Origin: Deltaproteobacteria bacterium
GTDB lineage: Bacteria; Myxococcota_A; UBA9042; PHBI01
Direction of reading: 5' to 3'
DNA length: 64,000 bases
NCBI GenBank assembly: GCA_020632715.1
Contig: JACKFA010000003.1
Span: 558,001 to 622,000, forward strand
Below the pieces are notes generated by a model that worked only from the letters and a program-made list of their open reading frames with translations, was not told where the DNA came from and ran no database searches. Shown here in pieces: positions 37,326-45,713 of the stretch (positions are counted from its first letter, which is position 1; the number at the start of each line of letters is the position of its first letter). The translations under genes and the position numbers were made by a program.

Positions 37326-38698
37326 GCTGGCGGTGGGTCCGCGGGTCTCCCCGAGTCGCCGGGGGCGCGGTCGGGGGGGAGCGGGCGCGCGCCGTGCCGC
37401 GGCGGGCGCTCGAGGATGATGCGCCCCGGGCGGTTCCACGAGAAGTAGGCCCAGGCCCACTCGAAGAGGACGACGACGCGGTTCCGGAAGCTCGCGAGGT
37501 AGAGGATGTGGATGAAGACCCACATGAGCCACGCGAGGAAGCCGAAGAGCTTGAGCTTCGGGGTGTCGACGAGGGCGGCGGCGCGACCGACGGTCGCCAT
37601 CGCGCCCTTGTCGCGATAGCGGAACGGCGTCGGCGCCTCGCCGTTGATCTGGCGCTTCACGTTCTCGGCGGCGTGGGCCCCCATCTGGATGGCCGCGGGC
37701 GCGATGCCCGGCACCGTGTCGCCGTCGTCGCCCCAGGCGACGCGCGCGAGGTCGCCCACGACGTAGGTCCGCGGGTGGCCGGGGAGGGCGAGCTCGGCGG
37801 TCACGGGGACGCGCCCGCCGCGGTCGGTCTCGACGCCGAGGGTCTTGCCGACCTCGGCGCCGCGGACGCCCGCGGCCCAGAGGACCGTGGCGGCGTCGAG
37901 CCGCTCGGGGCGCTCGTCGCGCTCGCCCTCGCCCTTGCCCTTGCCCGCGGCGAGGTCGACGCCGCGCTCGTCGATGGCGGTCACCATGAGGCCGACCTTC
38001 ACCTCGACGCCGGTCTTCGCGAGGCGCTTCCGCGCCTTCGTCGCGAGCTTCTCGGCGAAGGTCGGGAGGATCCGCGGGCCGGCCTCGATGAGGACGACGC
38101 GCGCCGAGGTCGGGTCGAAGTTGCGGAAGTTCTGACGCATCGTGTGGCGCGAGATCTCGTTCAGCGCGCCCGCGAGCTCGACGCCGGTCGGCCCCGCGCC
38201 GATGACGACGAAGGTGAGGAGCCAGCGGCGCCGCGCCTCGTCGGGCTCGCGCTCGGCCTCTTCGTAGGCGCCGAGGATCCGCCGGCGGATGTCGAAGGCG
38301 TCGTCGATGGTCTTGAGCCCAGGCGCCACGCTCGACCACTCGGCGTCGTGGCCGAACCAGCTGTTCGAGGCGCCGGCCGCGACGATGAGGTAGTCGTAGG
38401 CGAGCTCGCTGCCGTCCTCGAGGCGCACGACGCGCGCGGCCGGATCCACGCCGACGACGGCGCCGAGGATGACGGTCGTGTTGTCGTGGCGGCGGAGGAG
38501 GCGGCGGATGGGCGCGGCGACGTCGGGGGCGGCGAGGGCGGCCGTCGCGACCTGGTAGAGGAGGGGCTGGAAGAGGTGGTGGTTCCGGCGGTCGATGAGC
38601 GTCACGCGGACGCGCTCGCGCTCGAGCTTCCGCGCGGCCGCGAGGCCGGCGAAGCCGCCGCCGATGATGATGACGTGGGGCTGGGCGTGATCGGGCAT
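37322..38698 (-). CDS. ndh: Type II NADH dehydrogenase (NDH-2)
   Basis: 458 residues. A single-subunit, non-proton-pumping flavoprotein that passes electrons from NADH to quinone at the cytoplasmic face of the membrane. The FAD dinucleotide site is VIIIGGGFAGLAAARKL, the NADH site is VVIGAGPTGVELAGAL, and the FAD-binding TYVVGDLARV and PGIAPAAIQMGAHAA follow. The C-terminus has the hydrophobic stretch LFGFLAWLMWVFIHILYLA used for membrane attachment, then a Pro/Arg-rich tail. Residues from about 265 hold a charged GKGKGEGERDERPE insertion. The start MPDH is preferred; TATGCT lies 7 nt upstream, suggesting a leaderless start, with no clear Shine-Dalgarno. Confidence 0.93.
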   Translation of the reverse strand: MPDHAQPHVIIIGGGFAGLAAARKLERERVRVTLIDRRNHHLFQPLLYQVATAALAAPDVAAPIRRLLRRHDNTTVILGAVVGVDPAARVVRLEDGSELAYDYLIVAAGASNSWFGHDAEWSSVAPGLKTIDDAFDIRRRILGAYEEAEREPDEARRRWLLTFVVIGAGPTGVELAGALNEISRHTMRQNFRNFDPTSARVVLIEAGPRILPTFAEKLATKARKRLAKTGVEVKVGLMVTAIDERGVDLAAGKGKGEGERDERPERLDAATVLWAAGVRGAEVGKTLGVETDRGGRVPVTAELALPGHPRTYVVGDLARVAWGDDGDTVPGIAPAAIQMGAHAAENVKRQINGEAPTPFRYRDKGAMATVGRAAALVDTPKLKLFGFLAWLMWVFIHILYLASFRNRVVVLFEWAWAYFSWNRPGRIILERPPRHGARPLPPDRAPGDSGRPADPPPA

Positions 38699-38963
38699 GG
38701 CGCGGAGCATAGCGCGGCGTCCGAGCACGTTGAACGCCCGTGGCCGGGTTTCTCGCCGCCTGCCGTCGTCGTCGATGCTCGGCGTACCTATGGGTACCCG
38801 GAGGCTGCGCCCCCGCGCCCCGCGCGGAGCCTTGGCAGACGACGAGAATCCCCGACCACGGTCAGCTCAACCTGCTCGGGCACCGCTGTAGCGCGGGCGC
38901 CCCGCGCTGGCTCGGGTCGGCCATGTTAGGATCGGGATCCGCTCGAGCCGGAGGGGCCACGAC

Positions 38964-39587
38964 GTGCGCGTCGTCTGCATCAGCGACACCCACCTGCGCC
39001 ACGGGGCGCTCACCGTCCCCGACGGCGACGTGCTCGTCCACGCTGGCGATCTGCTCGGCCACGGGCTCGTCGACGAGGTCGAGGAGGTCGACCTCTGGCT
39101 CGCGGCGCTCCCGCACCGGCACAAGATCGTCATCGCGGGGAACCACGACTGGTGCTTCGAGAAGGCGCCCGCCGAGGCGGAGGCGGCGCTCCGGAGCGCG
39201 ACCTACCTGCGCGACGCGGGCGTCGTGATCGACGGCGTGCGCTTCTGGGGGAGCCCCTGGCAGCCGGAGTTCCTGGCGTGGGCGTTCAACCTGCCGCGGG
39301 GCGAGCCGCTCGCCGAGCGCTGGCGCCTCATCCCCGACGACACGGACGTGCTCGTCACGCACGGCCCGCCCTCTGGCCACGGCGATCGCTGCTTCGACGG
39401 ACGCCGCGTCGGCTGTGAGGCGCTGCTCGCCGCCGTCCGCGACCGCGTGCGCCCGCGCCTCCACGTCTTCGGCCACATCCACGAGGGCTACGGCGTCACG
39501 CGCGAGGGCGGGACGACCTTCGTCAACGCGAGCGCCTGCGACCTCGACTATCGCCCCGTGCAGCCGCCGATCGTCATCGACCTGTGA
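38964..39587 (+). CDS. Calcineurin-like metallophosphoesterase
   Basis: 207 residues, GTG start with GGAGGGG upstream. All metal-binding motifs are seen in order: D8-x-H10 in SDTHLRHG, GD in HAGDLLG, GNHDW, THGPPSGHGD and GHIHEGYG. The spacing fits the compact single-domain class close to MPPED1/239AB-like proteins. Probably hydrolyses phosphodiesters or cyclic nucleotides; substrate not predictable. The preceding 265-bp gap contains a GTACC-TATG-GGTAC inverted repeat near 38780 but no gene I can support. The 3' end overlaps the convergent GNAT gene by 14 bp. Confidence 0.9.
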   Translation: MRVVCISDTHLRHGALTVPDGDVLVHAGDLLGHGLVDEVEEVDLWLAALPHRHKIVIAGNHDWCFEKAPAEAEAALRSATYLRDAGVVIDGVRFWGSPWQPEFLAWAFNLPRGEPLAERWRLIPDDTDVLVTHGPPSGHGDRCFDGRRVGCEALLAAVRDRVRPRLHVFGHIHEGYGVTREGGTTFVNASACDLDYRPVQPPIVIDL

Positions 39588-40167
39588 GCGCCCGCCGCAT
39601 CCGGTGCCGCGCGCTCGGCGGCCCGGGCGCGTGCGTGAAGCCGGCGGCCTCGAACATCGCGACGGTGCCCGTGTAGGCGTCGGCCGCCGGGAGGCGCCCG
39701 CCGGGCTTGGCTGGCGCCACGGGGTACGCCTCGAGCGCCGCCGCGCCGGCGGCCCGCGCCGCGGCGATCGCGTGCTCGAGGAGACGCCGCGCGACCCCCT
39801 GGCCGCGATAGTCGCTCGCGATGAAGAAGCACGGCACGGACCAGACGCGCTCGGCGTCGTCGCAGCGGAGGGTGCGCGCGCGCTCGAGGCGCCGGAAGTC
39901 GAGGCGCGGGCCGTAGGTGACCCAGCCGACGGGGGTGTCGCCCGCGAAGGCGAGGGCGCCACGGGCCTCGCCACCCGCGATGAGCTCGGTGAGCGCCGCC
40001 TTCGCGGGGGCGCCCTGGAGCGCGCGCCAGCCCTTTCCGCCCGGGACGCGCCAGTACATGCACCAGCAGCCGCCGCACGCGCCGCGCGGCCCGAAGAGGG
40101 CCTCGACGGCGGCGACGTGGTCGGGGCCGAGCTCCTCGACGCGGACGCCGCCTGGAGCGTCGCTCAC
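39574..40167 (-). CDS. GNAT-family N-acetyltransferase
   Basis: 197 residues. The acetyl-CoA-binding motif is SDYRGQGVARRLLEHAIAAA, and the C-terminal TGTVAMFEAAGF strand-helix is typical of the fold. The N-terminal GACGGCWCMYWR segment marks a widespread uncharacterised GNAT subgroup. The GTG start shares its bases with the CAP gene stop (GTGA), so the pair is translationally coupled. Substrate unknown. Confidence 0.88.
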   Translation of the reverse strand: MSDAPGGVRVEELGPDHVAAVEALFGPRGACGGCWCMYWRVPGGKGWRALQGAPAKAALTELIAGGEARGALAFAGDTPVGWVTYGPRLDFRRLERARTLRCDDAERVWSVPCFFIASDYRGQGVARRLLEHAIAAARAAGAAALEAYPVAPAKPGGRLPAADAYTGTVAMFEAAGFTHAPGPPSARHRMRRALTGR

Positions 40168-41102
40168 GGCTTCCGCTTCCAGTCGACCTTGGCGTTGTCC
40201 GCGCCGGCCGGGACCTTCGCCTGCCAGGTCTTCCCGGCGGCGTCGGTGAACGTCACGGTCAGCGCCTCGGTGTCGGGGAGCTCGAGCGCGTAGCCGCCGC
40301 TCTTCCAGGTCGTCGCGCTGGCGCCGTCGCTCGCGGTGACCTTCACGCCGCCGACGCCCTCGCCGACGCTGTAGAAGCCGTCGCCGTCGCGGTCGACGTA
40401 GACGACGCCGCCGACGAAGCGGGCGACCCCCTTCCGGTTCGCGAAGCCCTCGGTGTAGAGGCGGTCGCGCGAGCGCTCGTAGGCCGCCGTCCCGGCCTCG
40501 CGCGTCTCGGGGTGCAGCATGTTGACGCGGTGCCCGCGCCCCTTCCGCATGCCGTCGGGGGTGCCCTTCGCGTAGTCCACGACGAAGCCGGCGTGGACGC
40601 TCCACGGGTCGAAGGCGACGTAGATGTTCTCGTACCAGGCGGTCCAGATGTAGCCGGCCTGGGTCACGCGCTGCGGCATCTTGATGCCGGTGAAGCCCTC
40701 GTTGGCGCCGTCCTCCTCGTGGCCGCGCTTCTCGTTCACGGTCAGGTAGTGCGCGTGGCGGCGCGCGGCGAGGAGGAGCTTCAGGTTCATGACGAGCGGC
40801 GGGGCCGGCGCGAGCGCCTTCATCTCCTTGGCGAAGAGGTCCCAGTCGACGGTTCGCCCCGCGCCGTGGCTACCGGGGTTGTCGCGCACGCGCTTCGCCT
40901 CGGCGGCGGGGTCGGCGCGGAAGCGGTTCACGTACTCGAGGAGGAGGGTCTCCTCGGCGGTCGGCTCGGGATCGGGCGGGTTGTAGACGTCGTCGCCGGC
41001 GTCCTTGGCGGGCGCGCCGAGGACGAGGGCGGCGGCGACGAGGGCGACCGCGGCGGCGAGACGTGGTAGACGAGCGCGCTGCTGGAGAGGGGATCGCGTC
41101 AT
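40164..41102 (-). CDS. Secreted CAP/SCP-domain protein with C-terminal beta domain
   Basis: 312 residues. A signal peptide (LPRLAAAVALVAAALVLGAPA) directs export. The CAP domain has the HAHYLTVNEKRGHEED helix, ENIY and GRGHRVNML, which match the conserved His/Glu patches. From about residue 235 a Cna/SdrD-like beta domain follows, with VYVDRDGDGFYSVGEG and GYALELPDTEALTVTF. CAP proteins are extracellular with varied binding or lytic roles; no specific activity is assigned. Its ATG overlaps the ATG of the divergent membrane-protein gene by two bases. Confidence 0.9.
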   Translation of the reverse strand: MTRSPLQQRARLPRLAAAVALVAAALVLGAPAKDAGDDVYNPPDPEPTAEETLLLEYVNRFRADPAAEAKRVRDNPGSHGAGRTVDWDLFAKEMKALAPAPPLVMNLKLLLAARRHAHYLTVNEKRGHEEDGANEGFTGIKMPQRVTQAGYIWTAWYENIYVAFDPWSVHAGFVVDYAKGTPDGMRKGRGHRVNMLHPETREAGTAAYERSRDRLYTEGFANRKGVARFVGGVVYVDRDGDGFYSVGEGVGGVKVTASDGASATTWKSGGYALELPDTEALTVTFTDAAGKTWQAKVPAGADNAKVDWKRKP

Positions 41103-41823
41103 GAGCCCATCGTATCACGCCAAGGCCGATCGTCAGCCCGCGGACCGGGGTCTCGCCCTCATCGGGGCGCTGCTCTTCGCGAACACCGTGGCGCTCGCGC
41201 TCGTGGGGCTCGTGGTGCCCCCGGACGTCGCGGGCTGCGGGTTCGAGAAGGCGATCCTGTGCGCGGAGATGCCGCCGTCGGGCTCGGCGCTGACGGCGCT
41301 CCTCATGGCGGCGCCGAACACGCTCGCGCAGTGGCGGCTCTCGATCTGGCTCGACATGCCCTTCCTCCTGCTCTACGGCGCGCTGCTCGCCGGCTCGGCG
41401 CGGTCGCTCGCCGCGGCGCCCGGGTGGCTCGTGCGGGTCGCGGTCGCAGGCGCCGTCGCGGGGGTGCTCTTCGACGTGGCCGAGAACATCGGGATCCTCG
41501 TGGCCGCGCACGAGCCGCGCGTCGTGACGGACGGGCTCGCCTCGCTCATCGACAGCTTCGCGCACGCGAAGTTCGCGCTCCTCGGCGTGTCGTGCGCGGC
41601 GCTCGCCGGGCTCGCGCTCTCGAAGCGGCGCGAGGGGCCCTGGGAGGCGGTGCTGGTCATCGTCGGCGGCTTCGTGGCGCTCGTGTGCGGGCTCGTCGGG
41701 CTCGCGATGCCGCGCGTGGTCGAGGTCGGGGCGCTCGGGATCGCGGTCGCGTGCGCCGGGCTTTGGTGGCGAGCGATCCGCCGGGCGTTCCCGCGGTCGC
41801 GAGAGGAGAGCTCGCTGCCCTGA
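41101..41823 (+). CDS. Predicted multi-pass membrane protein, unknown function
   Basis: 240 residues with about six hydrophobic helices: ALIGALLFANTVALALVGLVV, MPFLLLYGALLAGSA, VAVAGAVAGVLFDVAENIGI, FALLGVSCAALAGLALS, VLVIVGGFVALVCGLVGLAM and VGALGIAVACAGLWW. The internal DVAENIGI motif is a feature I have seen in small uncharacterised membrane proteins, but I cannot name the family. GAGAGGGG about 9 nt upstream could serve as ribosome-binding site. Its ATG overlaps that of the divergent CAP gene, so one of the two starts may be misplaced. Confidence 0.72.
   Translation: MSPSYHAKADRQPADRGLALIGALLFANTVALALVGLVVPPDVAGCGFEKAILCAEMPPSGSALTALLMAAPNTLAQWRLSIWLDMPFLLLYGALLAGSARSLAAAPGWLVRVAVAGAVAGVLFDVAENIGILVAAHEPRVVTDGLASLIDSFAHAKFALLGVSCAALAGLALSKRREGPWEAVLVIVGGFVALVCGLVGLAMPRVVEVGALGIAVACAGLWWRAIRRAFPRSREESSLP
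41109..41136 (-). promoter_or_regulatory. Predicted CAP-gene promoter, leaderless
   Basis: On the minus strand CTGACG (41136-41131), a 16-nt spacer and TACGAT (41114-41109), six bases before the ATG at 41102. It lies wholly inside the first codons of the divergent membrane-protein gene. Confidence 0.45.
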
Positions 41824-41856
41824 GCTCGGCGGGCTACCGCGCGCTGGCCCGATCGC

Positions 41857-42726
41857 CTAACCGAAGCTCGTGATGAACCGGTACTCGGTCTTCTGCTCGA
41901 AGCCCGCGAGCTCGCCAGCGGCGACGCCCGCCTCGTCGTCGGCGAAGTAGATGACCTCCTTCCCCTTCGCCTGGGGCGCCTTCCGCGTCAGGTGGAGCGC
42001 GCCGCCGATGAGGCGCTTCCGGCCGCGGAACGCCGGCGGGATCCAGAAGCCGTCGAGCAGGATCGTGGCCTCGTCGAGCTCCACGAGCTCCGCGACGCAG
42101 ATCGGCTTGTCCTCGTCGCGCCCGATGACGACGCGCTTCTCGGCCATGAGCTGCTGACAGCGCGCGGCGTGCGCCTGCGGTGTCAGGCGCCGCGGGTCCG
42201 TCCCGTCCCGCTCGAGCTGGTACTCGCCGCGGAACTCGATGACGACCTTCAGATCGCTCATCGGCGCGTAGCCGAGCTTCACGCGCTTCGATGGCGACGC
42301 CTCCGGCGTCGTGCTGCTCACCATCAACGGGCGGCGCTTGTCCGACACGAGCGTCCGCCCGTACAGCGAGCCGAAGGTCCGCCAGAACGTGTCGACCGTG
42401 TCGGCCTCGCCGATGAGCTGGTGGCGCGCGGGCTGCACGACCCCCTTCAGGATCTCCTGCTGCTTCTTCAGCGCGTTCGCCATCGCGCTCGTGGCCGCGT
42501 GGCTCGAGCTGTAGAGGTGCGCGACGTGGTCCTTGATGGCCATCGCCGTCACGAGGTGCTTGCCGCCCTCGAGCGCGCCCTGCCACCACCCCTCGAACCC
42601 CGCGAGATCCCGCGCGATGGGGCGCAGGAACACCGTCTCGAGCGGCGGCGCCGACCGCACGAGCTCCGCGACCTTCTTCATGTCCGCGGGCTTCAGCTCG
42701 CGCACGCCGTACTGGATATCGTCCAT
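41857..42726 (-). CDS. GNAT-like acyltransferase of unknown function
   Basis: 289 residues. The C-terminal half reads as a GNAT-type fold: RVVIGRDEDKPICVAELVEL then TILLDGFWIPPAFRGRKRLI, which corresponds to the Q/RxxGxG/A turn but is degenerate. The N-terminal half (1-150) resembles the extra domain of two-domain GNAT proteins. The substrate is unknown. No Shine-Dalgarno precedes the ATG; a promoter-like pair ends 8 nt upstream. Confidence 0.65.
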   Translation of the reverse strand: MDDIQYGVRELKPADMKKVAELVRSAPPLETVFLRPIARDLAGFEGWWQGALEGGKHLVTAMAIKDHVAHLYSSSHAATSAMANALKKQQEILKGVVQPARHQLIGEADTVDTFWRTFGSLYGRTLVSDKRRPLMVSSTTPEASPSKRVKLGYAPMSDLKVVIEFRGEYQLERDGTDPRRLTPQAHAARCQQLMAEKRVVIGRDEDKPICVAELVELDEATILLDGFWIPPAFRGRKRLIGGALHLTRKAPQAKGKEVIYFADDEAGVAAGELAGFEQKTEYRFITSFG

Positions 42727-42734
42727 GGCGCCCG

Positions 42735-42762
42735 ATGGTAGAGCGTTGGGCGCGCCTGACAA
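42735..42762 (-). promoter_or_regulatory. Predicted promoter of the GNAT-like gene, leaderless
   Basis: On the minus strand TTGTCA (42762-42757), a 16-nt spacer and TACCAT (42740-42735), eight bases before the ATG at 42726. Five of six -35 bases match consensus. Confidence 0.45.
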
Positions 42763-42781
42763 GCGCCGGCGCCCGCTCGCC

Positions 42782-43201
42782 TCACGCCCGGTTCGCGATC
42801 TGCGCGCCGTAGCCCTCGCGCCAGGCGGCCGCCGCGGCGAGCCCGCGGACCGCGGCGAGCACGTCCTCGGCCCGCGCGACCGCCGGGAGCGCCGCGAGCG
42901 GGCCCGCGAAGCGCGTCGCGGCGTCGAGGAGGGGGAGGGCGTCGCCGAGCGCGCCGTCGCGCGTGCGGCCGCGGCGCCACACCTCGAGGACCACGGCGAT
43001 AGCGGCGTCCTCGCCCATCGGCGCGTCGAACGAGGCGACCAGGCTGAGCGCCCCGGCGGCGGCCTCGATCTCGATCCGATCGCAGCGCCCGGCCGGGACG
43101 CGGCGGTACTCGGCGAACCAGCCGCGGCCGCGGGCGCGCGAGCCCGCCATGCGGGCCGGCTGGGGGTGGAGCTGGAGGGGGCGGCGGGCGTTGCGGTCCA
43201 T
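42782..43201 (-). CDS. Hypothetical protein
   Basis: 139 residues, starting MDRNARRPLQLH after GGAG. Predicted soluble, with a short Arg-rich N-terminus (SRARGRGWFAEYRRV), a beta-prone middle (RIEIEAAAGALSLVASF) and an Ala-rich helical C-terminus. No family recognised. It lies between the GNAT-like gene and the YcxB-like gene, 113 bp from the latter. Codon use matches its neighbours, supporting a real gene. Confidence 0.6.
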   Translation of the reverse strand: MDRNARRPLQLHPQPARMAGSRARGRGWFAEYRRVPAGRCDRIEIEAAAGALSLVASFDAPMGEDAAIAVVLEVWRRGRTRDGALGDALPLLDAATRFAGPLAALPAVARAEDVLAAVRGLAAAAAWREGYGAQIANRA

Positions 43202-43314
43202 GCGGGTCTCCGTGAGCGTGTGCCCAGGGTGACGGGCCGCGGGGCCGGCGTCGAAGGGAGAGCGCCCCGGATCCGCGCGTTTGAGCACGCGCGCGGCCCG
43301 ATGAGCACAGCTGC

Positions 43315-43932
43315 TCACCCCGGCGTGAGCGCGTCCTCGTCGTCGGGCCGCGGCGGCGCGTGGGCGCGCTCGACGGCGTCATGGAGCGCGGCGGCGACGG
43401 CGTCGGCGTCGCCCGCGAGGAGGCGATGGCGCGGGAGCGCGATCGCCTGGAGCGGGTTCAGGTAGATCATGTGGTGGAGCGGGGTCGTCTCGACGCGCTC
43501 GATCGCGTCGAAGGGGCGCCAGCTCTCCCCCTGTGGCGAGACCGACTCGAGCCCGCGCGCCGTCACGGTGAGCGTCGTGCGCCCGAAGATGACCGCGCGC
43601 GCCGCGCGGAGCTGCGCTGGCAGGAGGCGCCGCGCCGAGCGCCGCAGGCGGCTCGGGTAGAAGACGACGGAGTAGGCGCCGAGCGCGAGGTAGAACGCGC
43701 CGAGCACGAACCACGTCGTCTGCTCCTGGTTCCGCGCGTAGAACGAGAAGCCGAGCGCCGCGAGGGTCCCGCTGATGACCGCGTAGAGGATCCGGGTGAC
43801 GCGGATCCGGCGCCGGTAGTGCGGCGCGTGGGTGATCTGGTGGTCCTGGAAGGCCAGGTGGTCGGCGATCGTGTGCTCCCAGGTGACCGTCGGCGCGGGC
43901 GCGTCGCGCGGCTCGGCGATGGCGGCCTCCAC
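43315..43932 (-). CDS. YcxB-like membrane protein
   Basis: 205 residues. Two adjacent membrane helices (about 45-85: LYAVISGTLAALGFSFYA and TTWFVLGAFYLALGAYSV) are followed by a soluble beta domain containing the RTTLTVTARGLESVSPQGES segment and FDAIERVETTPLHHMIYL, as in the YcxB/C-terminal domain family. Function unknown. It sits directly downstream of the FKBP gene (2-bp gap) and is probably in its operon. Confidence 0.75.
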   Translation of the reverse strand: MEAAIAEPRDAPAPTVTWEHTIADHLAFQDHQITHAPHYRRRIRVTRILYAVISGTLAALGFSFYARNQEQTTWFVLGAFYLALGAYSVVFYPSRLRRSARRLLPAQLRAARAVIFGRTTLTVTARGLESVSPQGESWRPFDAIERVETTPLHHMIYLNPLQAIALPRHRLLAGDADAVAAALHDAVERAHAPPRPDDEDALTPG

Positions 43933-43934
43933 GG

Positions 43935-44312
43935 TCAGCCGACGCCCAGGAGATCCACCACGAAGACGAGCGTCTCGTTGGCCTTGATGAGCCCGCGCCC
44001 GACCTCGCGGTTCCCGTAGGCGAGGTCCGGCGGGATCACGAGCTTCCGGCGACCGCCGACCTTCATCCCGGCGACGCCACGGTCCCAGCCCTGGATCACC
44101 TGGCCCGCGCCGAGGCGGAACGAGAAGGTCTTGCGCCGCTCCCAGGAGGCGTCGAACTCCTTCCCGGTCGACCAGCTCACGCCGGCGTAGTGGACCTCGA
44201 CGGTCTGCCCGGGGGCGGCCTCCGGGCCGTCGCCGACCTCGAGGTCCTCGATCTCGAGGGTCGTCGGGGGCGGGGTCGCGGGGATCTCGATGCTGGGCTT
44301 GGTCTTCGCCAT
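43935..44312 (-). CDS. FKBP-type peptidyl-prolyl cis-trans isomerase
   Basis: 125 residues, one FKBP domain. It speeds proline isomerisation in protein folding. VEVHYAGVSWSTGKEFDASW, FRLGAGQVIQGWDRGVAGMK and RRKLVIPPDLAYG are the canonical segments; the end ETLVFVVDLLGV is the last beta strand. There is no signal peptide, so it is cytoplasmic. Start has GGAG upstream. Confidence 0.94.
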   Translation of the reverse strand: MAKTKPSIEIPATPPPTTLEIEDLEVGDGPEAAPGQTVEVHYAGVSWSTGKEFDASWERRKTFSFRLGAGQVIQGWDRGVAGMKVGGRRKLVIPPDLAYGNREVGRGLIKANETLVFVVDLLGVG

Positions 44313-44332
44313 GGCGCGTCTCCGGGTGGGCG

Positions 44333-45016
44333 TCAGGGGGAGAACCAGGCCATGCCGCACGCGACCTTGCAAGCTCCGGCGACGCAGACCGTGCCGTCGG
44401 TGCCGCAGCCGTCGCAGGTGTCGGCGACGGTCCCGAGGCAGGCCGTCGCGGGGGCCTTCGGGCGCATGACGCGCTGCGTCATGGTGTCGCAGTCGTCGAT
44501 GGCGCCGACGCACGCGCCGCACTCGCGCCAGAACGCGGCCCGGTCGCCCGTGGCGCTGCGCTCACACTCCCGGAGGCAGCTCGCCGTCGCGCGCTCGGAG
44601 CCGCCGCCGCAGACGCGCCCCGGGGCGCCGCAGAGGCTCGCGCAGTCCGTAGCGCCAGCGGCTGGCGTGGGCGCGGTCGCGGCGGCGGCGCCGTCGGCGA
44701 GGAAGACCCCGTTGCCGGCGCGGTCGGGCTCGTCGAAGGTCTCGCGCGTGAGCGCGTCGTCGCGGCGCGTGTAGCCGCGCTCGGCGCAGGTCACGCCGAG
44801 CTTCATGGCGAGGGCCGGATCGGCGTCGCCGACGTAGGCCGCGTCGTAGGTCCCGACCTGCTGCATGCAGATCCTGCCGCCGTCGCGCTCGACGAGCATG
44901 GAGACGAAGGCCCCGGCGGGGCGCGTGGGCGCGGCCGTCGGGGTCTGGTCGGGCTCCGTGCGGCAGCCGGTGAGGACGACGGTCAGCGCGACAGCGGCCG
45001 TGAGGCGAGTCAGCAT
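44333..45016 (-). CDS. Cys-rich lipoprotein of unknown function
   Basis: 227 residues. The signal peptide ends in VVLTGC, a good lipobox. A Pro/Thr-rich linker precedes a first domain (40-100) and then a Cys-rich C-terminus with about 16 cysteines (DCASLCGAPGRVCGGG, CLRECERS, CGACVGAIDDC, CDGCGTDGTVCVAGACK). This Cys pattern is common in secreted Myxococcota proteins. GAGG precedes the ATG. No catalytic motif seen. The FKBP gene lies 20 bp downstream. Confidence 0.75.
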   Translation of the reverse strand: MLTRLTAAVALTVVLTGCRTEPDQTPTAAPTRPAGAFVSMLVERDGGRICMQQVGTYDAAYVGDADPALAMKLGVTCAERGYTRRDDALTRETFDEPDRAGNGVFLADGAAAATAPTPAAGATDCASLCGAPGRVCGGGSERATASCLRECERSATGDRAAFWRECGACVGAIDDCDTMTQRVMRPKAPATACLGTVADTCDGCGTDGTVCVAGACKVACGMAWFSP

Positions 45017-45054
45017 GGGTGACCTCGGGCGAGGGGGCGAGCCGCGTCGGGGGC

Positions 45055-45678
45055 TCACCCGGGCGACGCGGCGATGGTATCCCAGCACGCCTGCTCGGCA
45101 ACGCGACGCGTGTCGGCCGTGAGCTCGAAGCGGCCGTCCCAGTGGGCGCGCATCATGCCGGTGACCGCGCCGAACACGAGCTCCATGAGGAGCGAGGTCG
45201 GCCCCGCCTTGATCTCGCCGCGCTTCTGGGCGGTCTGCACCATGAGCGCGGCGAAGTCCTTGAGGCGGTTCTCCATCGCGAGGCTCTCGGCGTCGAGGTA
45301 GCTGCGGTGGTTGTGGAGCTCGAGGAACGCGAAGGCGTCGGGCTCGGCGAGGGCGAAGTCGACCATCTCGTGCCAGACGGCGCGGAACTGCTCGCGGACG
45401 TGGGCGGCCGGAGGGAACGCGGTGAAGACGCGGCGCCCGATGGCCTCCTTCCACTTCCGATAGAGCGCGTTGACCATCGCCTCTTTGCTCGGGAAGTAGT
45501 GGTAGATCGTGCCCGTCGCGATCCCCGCCTGCTTCGCGACCTGCGGCACGGCGGTGCCGTGGAAGCCGTCGGCCACGAAGCAGGTGAGGGCGGCCGCGAG
45601 GATCTCGTCACGGCGCTCCCCCGAGGCCGCGGGGCGGCCTCGGGACGCGGTGGGTTGGTTGGTCTTCGTCGCGCTCAT
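45055..45678 (-). CDS. TetR-family transcriptional regulator
   Basis: 207 residues. The N-terminal helix-turn-helix is classic: RDEILAAALTCFVADGFHGT, VPQVAKQAGIATGTIYHYF, PSKEAMVNALYRKW. The C-terminal ligand and dimer domain (about 70-200) includes MELVFGAVTGMMRAHWDG. It follows the lipase-like gene by 31 bp on the same strand, and has its own promoter overlapped by a palindrome that also occurs in front of the lipase-like gene. It is therefore predicted to repress itself and that gene. Ligand unknown. Confidence 0.92.
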   Translation of the reverse strand: MSATKTNQPTASRGRPAASGERRDEILAAALTCFVADGFHGTAVPQVAKQAGIATGTIYHYFPSKEAMVNALYRKWKEAIGRRVFTAFPPAAHVREQFRAVWHEMVDFALAEPDAFAFLELHNHRSYLDAESLAMENRLKDFAALMVQTAQKRGEIKAGPTSLLMELVFGAVTGMMRAHWDGRFELTADTRRVAEQACWDTIAASPG

Positions 45679-45713
45679 GAATGAACATTCGAACGGCGGG
45701 AGGCGGGGGTCAA
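45679..45713 (-). promoter_or_regulatory. Autoregulated promoter and operator of the TetR gene, leaderless
   Basis: On the minus strand TTGACC (45713-45708), a 17-nt spacer and GAATGT (45690-45685), six bases before the ATG at 45678. The palindrome GAATG-AA-CATTC (45679-45690) covers the -10 and the start, matching the operators upstream of the lipase-like gene. Confidence 0.6.

Noticed and set aside
38699..38963. Small coding frames between ndh and the phosphoesterase
   Set aside because: No ribosome-binding site, no homology and codon use unlike the neighbours; only a short GTACC inverted repeat is visible.
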